Positions 18,037 to 25,873 of a stretch of DNA of 64,000 bases are shown here, in pieces. The position numbers and the translations under genes are program-made. The DNA lies in contig NZ_KQ954286.1 in the NCBI RefSeq assembly GCF_001519055.1, positions 201,972-265,971 of the forward strand, in the 5' to 3' direction. Under the pieces are notes generated by a model. It was not told the DNA's origin. It ran no database searches and worked only from the letters and a program-made list of their open reading frames with translations. Positions within the stretch are counted from its first letter, which is position 1. Every line of letters starts with the position of its first letter. Source of the DNA: Novosphingobium sp. Fuku2-ISO-50 (GTDB lineage Bacteria > Pseudomonadota > Alphaproteobacteria > Sphingomonadales > Sphingomonadaceae).

Positions 18037-20490
18037 ATGACAATGACAACACATGAGGATCCGAAGGGCCGGACGTCGACCACACGCCGGACCGCAACCA
18101 CGCGCACCGTTTTGACCGGCAGCCTGCTGGCCGGGGCCGCATTGATCGCGTTCGCCCCCGATTGCGCGATGGCCCAGGCCGAGGTCGCCCAACCGACAGT
18201 CGCGCCCGACATCGTCGTCACCGCGCAGCGCCGCGAGCAAAAGCTCAAGGATGTCGGTATCGCGATCACGGTTCTCGACAAGGAAACGATCAAGAACCTC
18301 AACATCACCAACGCGACCGACGTCATTCGCGCCATTCCGAACTTGCGCTTCAACGCCTATGCCTCGTCGCAAGTGGTGTTCAACATGCGCGGCATCGCGC
18401 AGAACGACTATGGGGACGAGCAGGAACCGCCGGTCGCGGTCTATCAGGACGACAGCTATTCGTCGTCGATGGCCACCGCCAGCTTCCCGATTTTCGACCT
18501 GGCGCGCACCGAAGCGCTGCGCGGGCCGCAGGGTACGCTGTTTGGCCGCAATGCCACCGGCGGCGCGGTACAGTTTATCTCGGCCCAGCCGACCGATCAC
18601 ACCGAAGGCTATCTGTCGGGGACATTCGGCAGCTTTCACCAGACCACTGTCGAAGGCGCGCTGTCGGGTAAGATCGCCAAAGACTTCGACGTGCGCGTCT
18701 CGGGCATCTATGATCACGACGACGGCTATATCAAGGACATCCTGCCCGGCCAGCCCAACCGCGGCGGGAACAACCATTGGGCCCTGCGCGGCATTTTCAA
18801 ATGGACGCCGTCGAGCGATTTCACCGCCAAGTTGACACTGCGCTATACCGAATCCGATCATGAGCGTCAGGCCGCGATGTACGCCCTGTCGCCATCATGC
18901 CCCAATGCGCAAATGCAGGGCGAGAACCTCTATCCCGGCCAGACCTGCTCTTACTGGGGCACGACCGGAACGATGGCGACCGGCTATACCAACAAGTCGG
19001 TGATCGCCTGGCAGGGCGGCAACCCATGGTCGATCGCAGCCACCGGTGATCCGGGCGTCAGCCGCCAGTTCTTCGGCGCAACCTACCGGATGGATGCCAA
19101 AGTCGGCCTGTTCGACCTGACCTCGATCACCGATTACCAGTACGTCAACAAGTTCTATAACGAAATGGGCGACAGCCAGCCCGAATTTCCCTATGTTCAG
19201 GGCGCTTCCTATACCCCGGGCCCCTGCCCCGGCCTGACTTCGGTCACATGCTATGCGCCGGGCACGATCTTCTATCAAAAGGACAAAACCAACCAGGTCT
19301 CCGAAGAACTGCGCGCCGCGACCAGCTTCGGAAAGAACTACCTGGTATTCGGCGCATTCGGGATGGCGATCGAAAGCCATTTTGCCGCACAATATGCGAC
19401 CCCGTTTGACAGCTACGACCCGACGGTGACGTTCTACCAGCACACGTCGAGCTTTGCCTTCTTTGCCCAGGACGAATTCAAGGCCACTGATCAGTTGAAG
19501 CTGATCCTTGGCGCACGGTACTGGCAGGATCACAAGCAAGGCTGCTATAACGGGAAAGAGTACTATAGCAATTTTACAATGCATTATTGCCCCGATGGGC
19601 TGAGCTTCAACGACCCGGCCAATCTTCTTTCCGGCAGCACCGCCGCCGGCAGCTTTACCGCCAGTCCGTCGCAGGCGGACCCGACGTTCCGGGGCGTCAC
19701 CATCCGCGCCGAAGTGGATTACAAGCCGACGACGAACACGCTGCTCTATGCCAGTTACAACCGTGGGTCGAAGTCGGGCGGTTTTACCTTCTCGACCGGC
19801 ACGCCGACACTGTCGGCCACCGATCAGGCGGTCTATGACACGATCAACGGTATCGCATTCCGCCCCGAGGTGCTCAACGACTATGAAATCGGGGTGAAGA
19901 CCAACCTGCCCGGCCATTCGACATTCAACCTGGCGGCCTATTACTACGATTATCACAATTACCAGGCGTTTGTGCAGGTCGGCTACACCCAGGAAATCCG
20001 CAACCTTCCGGCCAAGGCGGGCGGGATCGAGGCCGAATTCACCTCGCACCCTATCCCCGGACTGACTATCAATCTGTCCGGCTCGTGGGAAGAAAGCCAT
20101 GTCCACGACGTGCTGCTGCCCGATGGTGCGACTGTGGTCACCCACGATCTGCCGCAGGCGCCGCAGTGGTCGGGCAACGCGCTGCTGCGCTATGAATTCC
20201 CGCTCGCCGGGGGCAATGCGGCAGTTCAGGCCGACGCGCTCTATCAGTCGCACATGTGCTTTACGGTGATGTGTGCGCCCGTCGAGCAGGAGCCGGGATA
20301 CCACACCGAGAACGCGCGCATTTCGTTTAGCCCGAAAGACAGCAATCTCGATCTCGCGGTTTACGTCAACAACGTGTTCAATCGCGCCTATCGCATCTAC
20401 GCTTACGACGGGTCGCTGTTCTTCGGCTCGACCGAAGGGATCTATGGCAAGCCCCGCACCTGGGGCGTGACGGCCCGGTATCACTTCTGA
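18037..20490 (+). CDS. TonB-dependent outer-membrane receptor (twin B)
   Basis: An 817-residue receptor, close paralogue of the one at 14865-17321. The start MTMTTHEDPKGRTSTTRR follows GAAGGGAAG. The twin has the same leader and spacing, so I reject the in-frame upstream ATG at 17980. Signal peptide: TGSLLAGAALIAFAPDCAMA, cleavage before QAE. Plug: DIVVTAQRREQKLKDVGIAI and RTEALRGPQGTLFGRNATG. C-terminus: WGVTARYHF. Differences from the twin cluster in barrel loops, as around 560-600, so the two may take related but distinct ligands. A PQQ alcohol dehydrogenase operon follows on the same strand, after a hairpin. Confidence 0.95.
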   Translation: MTMTTHEDPKGRTSTTRRTATTRTVLTGSLLAGAALIAFAPDCAMAQAEVAQPTVAPDIVVTAQRREQKLKDVGIAITVLDKETIKNLNITNATDVIRAIPNLRFNAYASSQVVFNMRGIAQNDYGDEQEPPVAVYQDDSYSSSMATASFPIFDLARTEALRGPQGTLFGRNATGGAVQFISAQPTDHTEGYLSGTFGSFHQTTVEGALSGKIAKDFDVRVSGIYDHDDGYIKDILPGQPNRGGNNHWALRGIFKWTPSSDFTAKLTLRYTESDHERQAAMYALSPSCPNAQMQGENLYPGQTCSYWGTTGTMATGYTNKSVIAWQGGNPWSIAATGDPGVSRQFFGATYRMDAKVGLFDLTSITDYQYVNKFYNEMGDSQPEFPYVQGASYTPGPCPGLTSVTCYAPGTIFYQKDKTNQVSEELRAATSFGKNYLVFGAFGMAIESHFAAQYATPFDSYDPTVTFYQHTSSFAFFAQDEFKATDQLKLILGARYWQDHKQGCYNGKEYYSNFTMHYCPDGLSFNDPANLLSGSTAAGSFTASPSQADPTFRGVTIRAEVDYKPTTNTLLYASYNRGSKSGGFTFSTGTPTLSATDQAVYDTINGIAFRPEVLNDYEIGVKTNLPGHSTFNLAAYYYDYHNYQAFVQVGYTQEIRNLPAKAGGIEAEFTSHPIPGLTINLSGSWEESHVHDVLLPDGATVVTHDLPQAPQWSGNALLRYEFPLAGGNAAVQADALYQSHMCFTVMCAPVEQEPGYHTENARISFSPKDSNLDLAVYVNNVFNRAYRIYAYDGSLFFGSTEGIYGKPRTWGVTARYHF

Positions 20491-20530
20491 TCCCGGTATT
20501 ACTTCCAATCGATGCCAGGCTGACGCAGAA

Positions 20531-20563
20531 CGATGCCCCGGGCCGCAAGGCGCCGGGGCATCG
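20531..20563 (+). terminator. Hairpin after twin receptor B
   Basis: CGATGCCCCGG (20531-20541) and CCGGGGCATCG (20553-20563) form an 11-bp stem, 40 bases after the receptor stop, with no T run. The stem is the same as that at 14810-14841, which indicates that the duplication included the 3' flank. Confidence 0.68.
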
Positions 20564-20645
20564 CCGATAAAGGGCGTACCCAAAATGCCTGTCCGTGTGC
20601 AATGCGGCCTTGCCATTGCCCCCAATCCAACGGAGACAAGCCCAG

Positions 20646-22859
20646 ATGAAGCCAAACCGCACCGCCTCTGCGAATCTTCGCAACCGTGTCCTTGGTCTTG
20701 CCTGCACGCTCACGCTGGGGGGTGCTCTGGCGCTCGCGGCGACGGCATCGCTGGCCGGGCTGCCCGATCCATCAAGCTTGTCCTATCCCGTCGCGGCGGA
20801 GCAATGGCCGCTGACCGGGGGGGATCAGTCGGGCACCTGGTTTTCCGCGCTGACCCAGATCAACGATACCAACGCGGGCCAGCTCGGGCTCGCCTGGGCC
20901 TATGACATGGGCACCGATCGCGGGCAGGAAGCGACCCCGCTGGTGATCGACGGAGTGATGTATACGTCGGGCGTATGGGGCATCGTCTATGCGCTCGACG
21001 CCACGACCGGAAAGCTGATCTGGCAATTCGATCCGGGCATCGATCCGATGTCGGCGCGCAATGCCTGCTGCGACACGGTCAATCGCGGCGTTGCCTATCG
21101 CGACGGCGTGGTCTTCGTCGCCTCCGAAGACGGCAAGCTGCACGCGCTCGATGCGAAAACCGGCGCGGAAAAGTGGACCGCCGACACGATCATCAATCGC
21201 AAGCAGGTCTACGCCTCGACCGGGGCCGTGATCCTGACGAGCGACGCGGTGGTGATCGGCAATTCGGGCGCCGACCTCGGCGACGGATCGTCGCGCGGCT
21301 ATATTTCAGCCTGGGACATCAAGACGGGCAAGTTCAAGTGGCGCTTCTTCACGGTGCCGCCCGCGCCCGATCAGCCGTTCGAACACCCCGAGCTGGCCAT
21401 GGCGGCCAAATCGTGGGGCCCGAACCGCGACGGCAAGTACCAGAACGGCGGCGCGGTGTGGGACGGGCTGTCCTATGACCCGCAGACCGACCAGATCGTG
21501 TTCGGCACGGCCAATGCCTCGCCCTATCTGCGCGTCAAGACCGGCGCGGAGCGCCACGACGACCTGTTCAACGCCTCGATCATCGCGGTCAACGCGCAAA
21601 ACGGGCGGATGAACTGGTATTATCAGGAAACTCCGGGCGATTCCTGGGACTATGACGCGGTGCAGAAGTTCATTTTCGCCAATCTGCCGGTCGGCGGCGA
21701 AAAGCGCCGCGTGGTGATGCAGGCGTCGAAAAACGGGTTTTACTACACGCTCGATCTCAAGACCGGCAAACTGCTCGCCGCCGATGCGTTTACGTATGTA
21801 AACTGGGCCAAGGGCGTCGATCTGGCCACCGGTCGGCCGCAGTTCACCGAAGTCGCCGACTATTCGAAACGGCCGAAAAACGTCTATCCCTCATGGGCCG
21901 GTGGCCACACCTGGAATCCGATGTCGTTCAGCCCGAAGACGGGGCTCGTCTACATCCCGACGCTCGACGTGCCCAATGTCATTCTCAACATGGCCGGCAA
22001 CGGCGGCGCGCTCAAACACGTCGAAGGGTTTTTCAACGCCGACGGCCTGATCCCCGACGACACCTACGATCCAGCGGGCATGAAGCGGCTGTTCGGCGCC
22101 CTGCCCGACAAGGCGGAACTGGCCAAGGAGCGCCCCGGCACCAGGATGGTGCGCGAAATCCTGAAAGCCTGGGATCCGGTCAAGCGCCAGGTGGTGTGGA
22201 GCCAGGTCACGTCCGAAGGCAACCGCGGCTATGACGGCGGCGTGCTGTCGACGGCGGGCAACATCGTCGTCCAGGGACGCGGCGACGGCACGATCTGGGT
22301 CTATAATGCGACTACCGGTCAACCGATCAAGACGATCCAGACCGGCAGCCATATCATGGCCGCGCCGATGACCTATAAAGTCGGCGGCGTACAATATATC
22401 GCGGTTCAGGCCGGCTACGGCGGGTCGGGCATCAGCTTTCCGATCCCGCCGTCGAGCGCGGCCTATCGCAACATGAACACCAACCGCATTCTGGTGTTCA
22501 AGCTGGGCGGCGGCGCGGTCACGCCGCCCGAACCGCGCGTCAATCCGTTCGATTATCCCGAGCCGCCCAAATTCACCGCCACGGCGGCCCAGATCGCGCA
22601 CGGCGAGGAAAAGTTCACCGAATACTGCTCGCGCTGCCACGGCTTCGGCCCCGGCGTGACTCCCGACCTGTCGCGCCTGCCGCCCGAAGTCCACGCGATG
22701 TTTGCCGACATCGTGCTCAAGGGCGCGCTCGCGCCGCTCGGCATGGCGCCCCTGAACGACGTTGTCAGCAAGGATGATGTCGAGGCCATCCATGCCTACT
22801 TGCTCGATCAGGAAAAACAGGGCTACGAGGCGCAGCATAAAAAAACCGCCGGCAACTGA
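20646..22859 (+). CDS. PQQ-dependent quinohaemoprotein alcohol dehydrogenase (cytochrome c fused)
   Basis: A 737-residue periplasmic enzyme. It has a signal peptide (LACTLTLGGALALAATASLA), an eight-bladed PQQ propeller, and a C-terminal cytochrome c with haem motif CSRCH at 661-665, the layout of type II alcohol dehydrogenases. Adjacent Cys141-Cys142 would form the vicinal disulfide next to PQQ. The catalytic Asp is Asp335 in PGDSWDYDAVQ. Two features are unusual: Asp337 at the +2 position, which is typical of lanthanide enzymes, and SGAD (Asp210) where relatives have GGAE with the metal-binding Glu. Asn290 (GTANASPY) is kept. The start was chosen at MKPNRTASANLRN, downstream of GGAG. It is first in an operon with a permease and a secreted PEBP protein. 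The alcohol substrate is unknown. Confidence 0.92.
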   Translation: MKPNRTASANLRNRVLGLACTLTLGGALALAATASLAGLPDPSSLSYPVAAEQWPLTGGDQSGTWFSALTQINDTNAGQLGLAWAYDMGTDRGQEATPLVIDGVMYTSGVWGIVYALDATTGKLIWQFDPGIDPMSARNACCDTVNRGVAYRDGVVFVASEDGKLHALDAKTGAEKWTADTIINRKQVYASTGAVILTSDAVVIGNSGADLGDGSSRGYISAWDIKTGKFKWRFFTVPPAPDQPFEHPELAMAAKSWGPNRDGKYQNGGAVWDGLSYDPQTDQIVFGTANASPYLRVKTGAERHDDLFNASIIAVNAQNGRMNWYYQETPGDSWDYDAVQKFIFANLPVGGEKRRVVMQASKNGFYYTLDLKTGKLLAADAFTYVNWAKGVDLATGRPQFTEVADYSKRPKNVYPSWAGGHTWNPMSFSPKTGLVYIPTLDVPNVILNMAGNGGALKHVEGFFNADGLIPDDTYDPAGMKRLFGALPDKAELAKERPGTRMVREILKAWDPVKRQVVWSQVTSEGNRGYDGGVLSTAGNIVVQGRGDGTIWVYNATTGQPIKTIQTGSHIMAAPMTYKVGGVQYIAVQAGYGGSGISFPIPPSSAAYRNMNTNRILVFKLGGGAVTPPEPRVNPFDYPEPPKFTATAAQIAHGEEKFTEYCSRCHGFGPGVTPDLSRLPPEVHAMFADIVLKGALAPLGMAPLNDVVSKDDVEAIHAYLLDQEKQGYEAQHKKTAGN

Positions 22860-22886
22860 TCGTCGGCCAAATTCAGGGAAAGACCT

Positions 22887-24260
22887 TTGTCACACGACGC
22901 CACGCTCGCGCATTCGTTAAAGCCGCGCCACGTGACGATGATCTCGATCGGCGGGATCATCGGCGCGGGTATCTTCGTCGGATCGAGCGTGGCGATCCAC
23001 ATTGCCGGCCCTGCCGTGCTCGCGACCTATTTCCTGTGCGGCCTGCTCATCTTCGTGATCATGCGCATGCTGGGTGAAATGGCCATGGCGCGCCCCGGCG
23101 TGGGCTCGTTCACGGGCTATACCTCGCTCGGCCTCGGGCCCTGGGCCGGGTTCACCAATGCCTGGCTCTATTACTATTTCTGGGTCATCACGATCGCGGT
23201 CGAAGCGATCGCCGGGGCCAACATGCTGATGCCGTTCGTCCCTTTGCCGATGTGGGCGCTGGCGGCGCTGCTCATCGGGGCGATGACGGCGGTCAACCTG
23301 TTCTCGGTCAAGACGTATGGCGAATTCGAATTCTGGTTCGCCAGCCTCAAGGTCGTGACGATCGTCGGCTTCATCTCGCTCGGGCTTGGCTATGTGTTCG
23401 GCTTTGGTCCGGGGCTGGCCGCGCTGGCCGCGCAATTCAACGCGCATGGCGGGGCGCTGCCTTCGGGCTGGAGCGCGATTTTCCTGGCCATTCCGACCGT
23501 CATCTTTTCGATGATGGGCAGCGAAGTCGCGACGATCGCGGCGGTCGAAACCGAAGATCCCGCGCGCAACGTCGTGCGCTCGGGGCGCACCGTGGCACTG
23601 CGCATCATGTTTTTCTACCTTGGCTCGATCGCGGTGATCCAGGCCATCCTGCCGTGGGATCAGGTCGTTCCGGGCAAATCGCCGTTCGTGGCCGCGCTTG
23701 GGCTTATTCACGTTCCGGGCGCCGAAGCGATCATCGGCGCGGTGATCTTTACCGCGATCATCTCGTGCCTCAATTCGGCGATCTATGTGACGAGCCGGAT
23801 GCTCCACGAAATGGCGCAGCGCGGCGACGCACCGGGCCCGTTCGGCCTGTTGTCCGCGCGCAAGGTTCCCGCAAAAGGCATCCTGGTCTCGGCGGTGCTC
23901 GGCTTTGGCGTGGTGATGACCTCGGTCCTGTCGAAAAACGGCCTGTTCGCATTCCTCGTGCAATCGTCGGGCGCGACGATCCTGTGCGTCTATCTGCTGA
24001 TCGCGTTTGCCCAGATCCATTTGCGCAAGCGCCTCGAACGCACCGGCGAAGCGCTGCAGATCAAGGTCTGGCTGTTTCCCGTGGTCAGCTATGCTGCGGT
24101 GCTGAGCATTCTGGCGGTGCTGGTGATGATGTTGCTGTCGAGCGAAGAGCGCACCGAAGTCGAGCTGTCGACGGGCGTGTTTGCGCTTTGCGTGCTCGCC
24201 TATCAGTTGCGCGCGCGCCATGGCAGCCCGGTCGTGGCGATCACTGAAGGCACGCGCTGA
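22887..24260 (+). CDS. APC-superfamily amino acid permease
   Basis: A 457-residue inner-membrane carrier with about 12 hydrophobic segments. The conserved first helix, MISIGGIIGAGIFVGSSVAI, places it in the amino acid transporter family that includes GABA, proline and aromatic permeases (GabP/AroP type). The start is TTG at 22887, preceded by AGGGAAAG at good spacing; MSHDATLAHSLKPRHVTM matches family N-termini. It starts 27 bases after the PQQ dehydrogenase and shares its transcript. The substrate is probably an amino acid, amine or betaine-like compound, perhaps the product of the periplasmic dehydrogenase after further oxidation; this is inference. Confidence 0.9.
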   Translation: MSHDATLAHSLKPRHVTMISIGGIIGAGIFVGSSVAIHIAGPAVLATYFLCGLLIFVIMRMLGEMAMARPGVGSFTGYTSLGLGPWAGFTNAWLYYYFWVITIAVEAIAGANMLMPFVPLPMWALAALLIGAMTAVNLFSVKTYGEFEFWFASLKVVTIVGFISLGLGYVFGFGPGLAALAAQFNAHGGALPSGWSAIFLAIPTVIFSMMGSEVATIAAVETEDPARNVVRSGRTVALRIMFFYLGSIAVIQAILPWDQVVPGKSPFVAALGLIHVPGAEAIIGAVIFTAIISCLNSAIYVTSRMLHEMAQRGDAPGPFGLLSARKVPAKGILVSAVLGFGVVMTSVLSKNGLFAFLVQSSGATILCVYLLIAFAQIHLRKRLERTGEALQIKVWLFPVVSYAAVLSILAVLVMMLLSSEERTEVELSTGVFALCVLAYQLRARHGSPVVAITEGTR

Positions 24261-24835
24261 TGCGTCTTGCCCCCTTTGCCCTGCCGGCCCTGCTGACAAT
24301 GGCGGGTCTGGCGCAACCGGCTGCGGCAAAGCCCGAGCCCGTTCTTGCGCTGACCAGCCCGGATTTGCCCGCAGGCAAGGACATTCCGGTGCTGTTCACC
24401 GGCAAGGATTTCGGCTGCACCGGGGGCGAGGTTTCGCCCGCGCTCGACTGGCACGGTGCGCCGACAGGGACGAAAAGCTACCTCGTGACGATGTACGACC
24501 CCTATCGCCCGCCGCAATCGGGCTGGTGGCACTGGATCGTCGCCGACATTCCCGCAGCGGCCCATGGCCTGCCGCGCGGTGCGGGCAATCCCGGCGGGGC
24601 GCTGCCTGCGGGCGCGCATAACGTTCGCCCCGATGGCGATGCGCCCGCCCCGCGCTATTACGGCCCCTGCCCCGACAAGGGCAATCCGGCGCACCATTAC
24701 GTGATCACCGTCTATGCGCTCGATCTGGCCACGCTCGGCCTGCCCGAAACCGCGACGGCAGCCGATTACGACTATGCCACCAGCGGCCATGTCCTCGCCC
24801 GCGGCCAGATCGTGCGCAGCTATCGCCGCCCCTGA
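24260..24835 (+). CDS. Secreted YbhB/YbcL-type PEBP (Raf kinase inhibitor-like) protein
   Basis: A 191-residue protein with a signal peptide (MRLAPFALPALLTMAGLAQP, then AAA) and a phosphatidylethanolamine-binding-protein fold. Conserved blocks are LTSPDLPAGKDIPVLFTGKD, CTGGEVSPALDW, WWHWIVADIPA and RYYGPCPDKGNPAHHYVITV, which carries the family CPDKG..H motif. Its ATG overlaps the permease stop (ATGA), so the two are translated together. The bacterial family has no settled function; a periplasmic ligand-binding role is plausible. It closes the PQQ dehydrogenase operon. Confidence 0.9.
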   Translation: MRLAPFALPALLTMAGLAQPAAAKPEPVLALTSPDLPAGKDIPVLFTGKDFGCTGGEVSPALDWHGAPTGTKSYLVTMYDPYRPPQSGWWHWIVADIPAAAHGLPRGAGNPGGALPAGAHNVRPDGDAPAPRYYGPCPDKGNPAHHYVITVYALDLATLGLPETATAADYDYATSGHVLARGQIVRSYRRP

Positions 24836-24860
24836 TCGGGCTTGGCGATGCGCCCAGTTA

Positions 24861-24871
24861 AAACGATTGCA
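24861..24871. promoter_or_regulatory. Candidate LacI-type operator before the fructokinase
   Basis: AAACGATTGCA differs by one base from AAACGTTTGCA at the receptor/LacI divergent promoter (30113-30126). It lies about 90 bases before the ROK kinase start. One degenerate match alone would be weak; the shared sugar pathway adds support. Confidence 0.45.
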
Positions 24872-24958
24872 TAAATGCGGTAAAGGCTTGGCAGAGACCC
24901 GCCGCCCGTGCCACTCAAGCCCTGCCGCGCAAGCGAGCGAAGTTTGAGAGGACGGGAC

Positions 24959-25870
24959 ATGCAAAGCCAGAATAGCGGTCTGATCGGGGCGATCGAGGCC
25001 GGCGGCACCAAGTTCATCTGCGCGCTGGCGCAAAGCGACGGCACGATCGTCGCGCGCGCGCGGATCGACACGCGCACCCCGGCGGAATGCTTTCCCGATC
25101 TCGCCGCATTCTTTCGCGAAAGCAGCGAGGCCCATGGCCCGATCGCCGCGTTCGGCGTCGCCAGTTTCGGCCCGATCGACATCGATCCGACATCGCCTGC
25201 CTATGGCACATTCACCACCACGCCCAAGCCCGGCTGGCAGGGGGCGCGGTTTCACGACGTGCTCGATCCGTTCGGCGTGCCCTTTGTCGTCGATACCGAT
25301 GTCAACGGCGCGGCGCTGGGCGAATATCTCCACGGCGCAGGCCAAGGTGCGCGCACGCTCGCCTATACCACGATCGGCACCGGCGTCGGCACCGGGGTCT
25401 TGCGCGATGGCCGCTCGATGATGGGCTTTTCGCATTACGAGATGGGGCATATCCATCCCAATCACGACCGCGTCGCCGATCCCTTCCCCGGCTGGTGCCC
25501 CTATCACGGCGATTGCCTCGAAGGGCTGGTTGCAGGGCCCGGCATCATCAAGCGCTGGGGCAAGAGCCTCGACCAATTGGCGGGCGATGCCGACAAGATC
25601 GAGCTGATCGGCGGCTATATCGCCGATCTTGCCGCCGATCTCGTGCTGATGCACATGCCCGACCGGCTGATCTTTGGCGGCGGCGTGATGAAGGCGCCCG
25701 GCCTGATCGAGGCCGTGCGGCGGCGCACACTCGCGCGGCTTAACGGCTATATCCGCCACCCCCGGCTCGATGCGGGGCTTGAAACCTATATCGTCGGCCC
25801 GGCGCTCGGCGACGATGCCGGGATCACCGGCGCCATTGCCCTGGGGCATCAGGCGCTCGCCGATCGATAG
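24959..25870 (+). CDS. ROK-family fructokinase
   Basis: A 303-residue ROK sugar kinase, most like fructokinases that phosphorylate fructose to fructose 6-phosphate with ATP. The ATP-binding start LIGAIEAGGTKFICALA, the central TTIGTGVGTGVL, and the zinc motif region GHIHPNHDR...WCPYHGDCLEGL are visible. The start MQSQNSGL follows GGACGGGAC; an upstream in-frame ATG at 24908 has no family similarity. It ends 3 bases from the convergent halogenase gene. With GH68 and GH36 in the same locus, its substrate is probably the fructose from sucrose or raffinose. Confidence 0.9.
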   Translation: MQSQNSGLIGAIEAGGTKFICALAQSDGTIVARARIDTRTPAECFPDLAAFFRESSEAHGPIAAFGVASFGPIDIDPTSPAYGTFTTTPKPGWQGARFHDVLDPFGVPFVVDTDVNGAALGEYLHGAGQGARTLAYTTIGTGVGTGVLRDGRSMMGFSHYEMGHIHPNHDRVADPFPGWCPYHGDCLEGLVAGPGIIKRWGKSLDQLAGDADKIELIGGYIADLAADLVLMHMPDRLIFGGGVMKAPGLIEAVRRRTLARLNGYIRHPRLDAGLETYIVGPALGDDAGITGAIALGHQALADR

Positions 25871-25873
25871 GCG

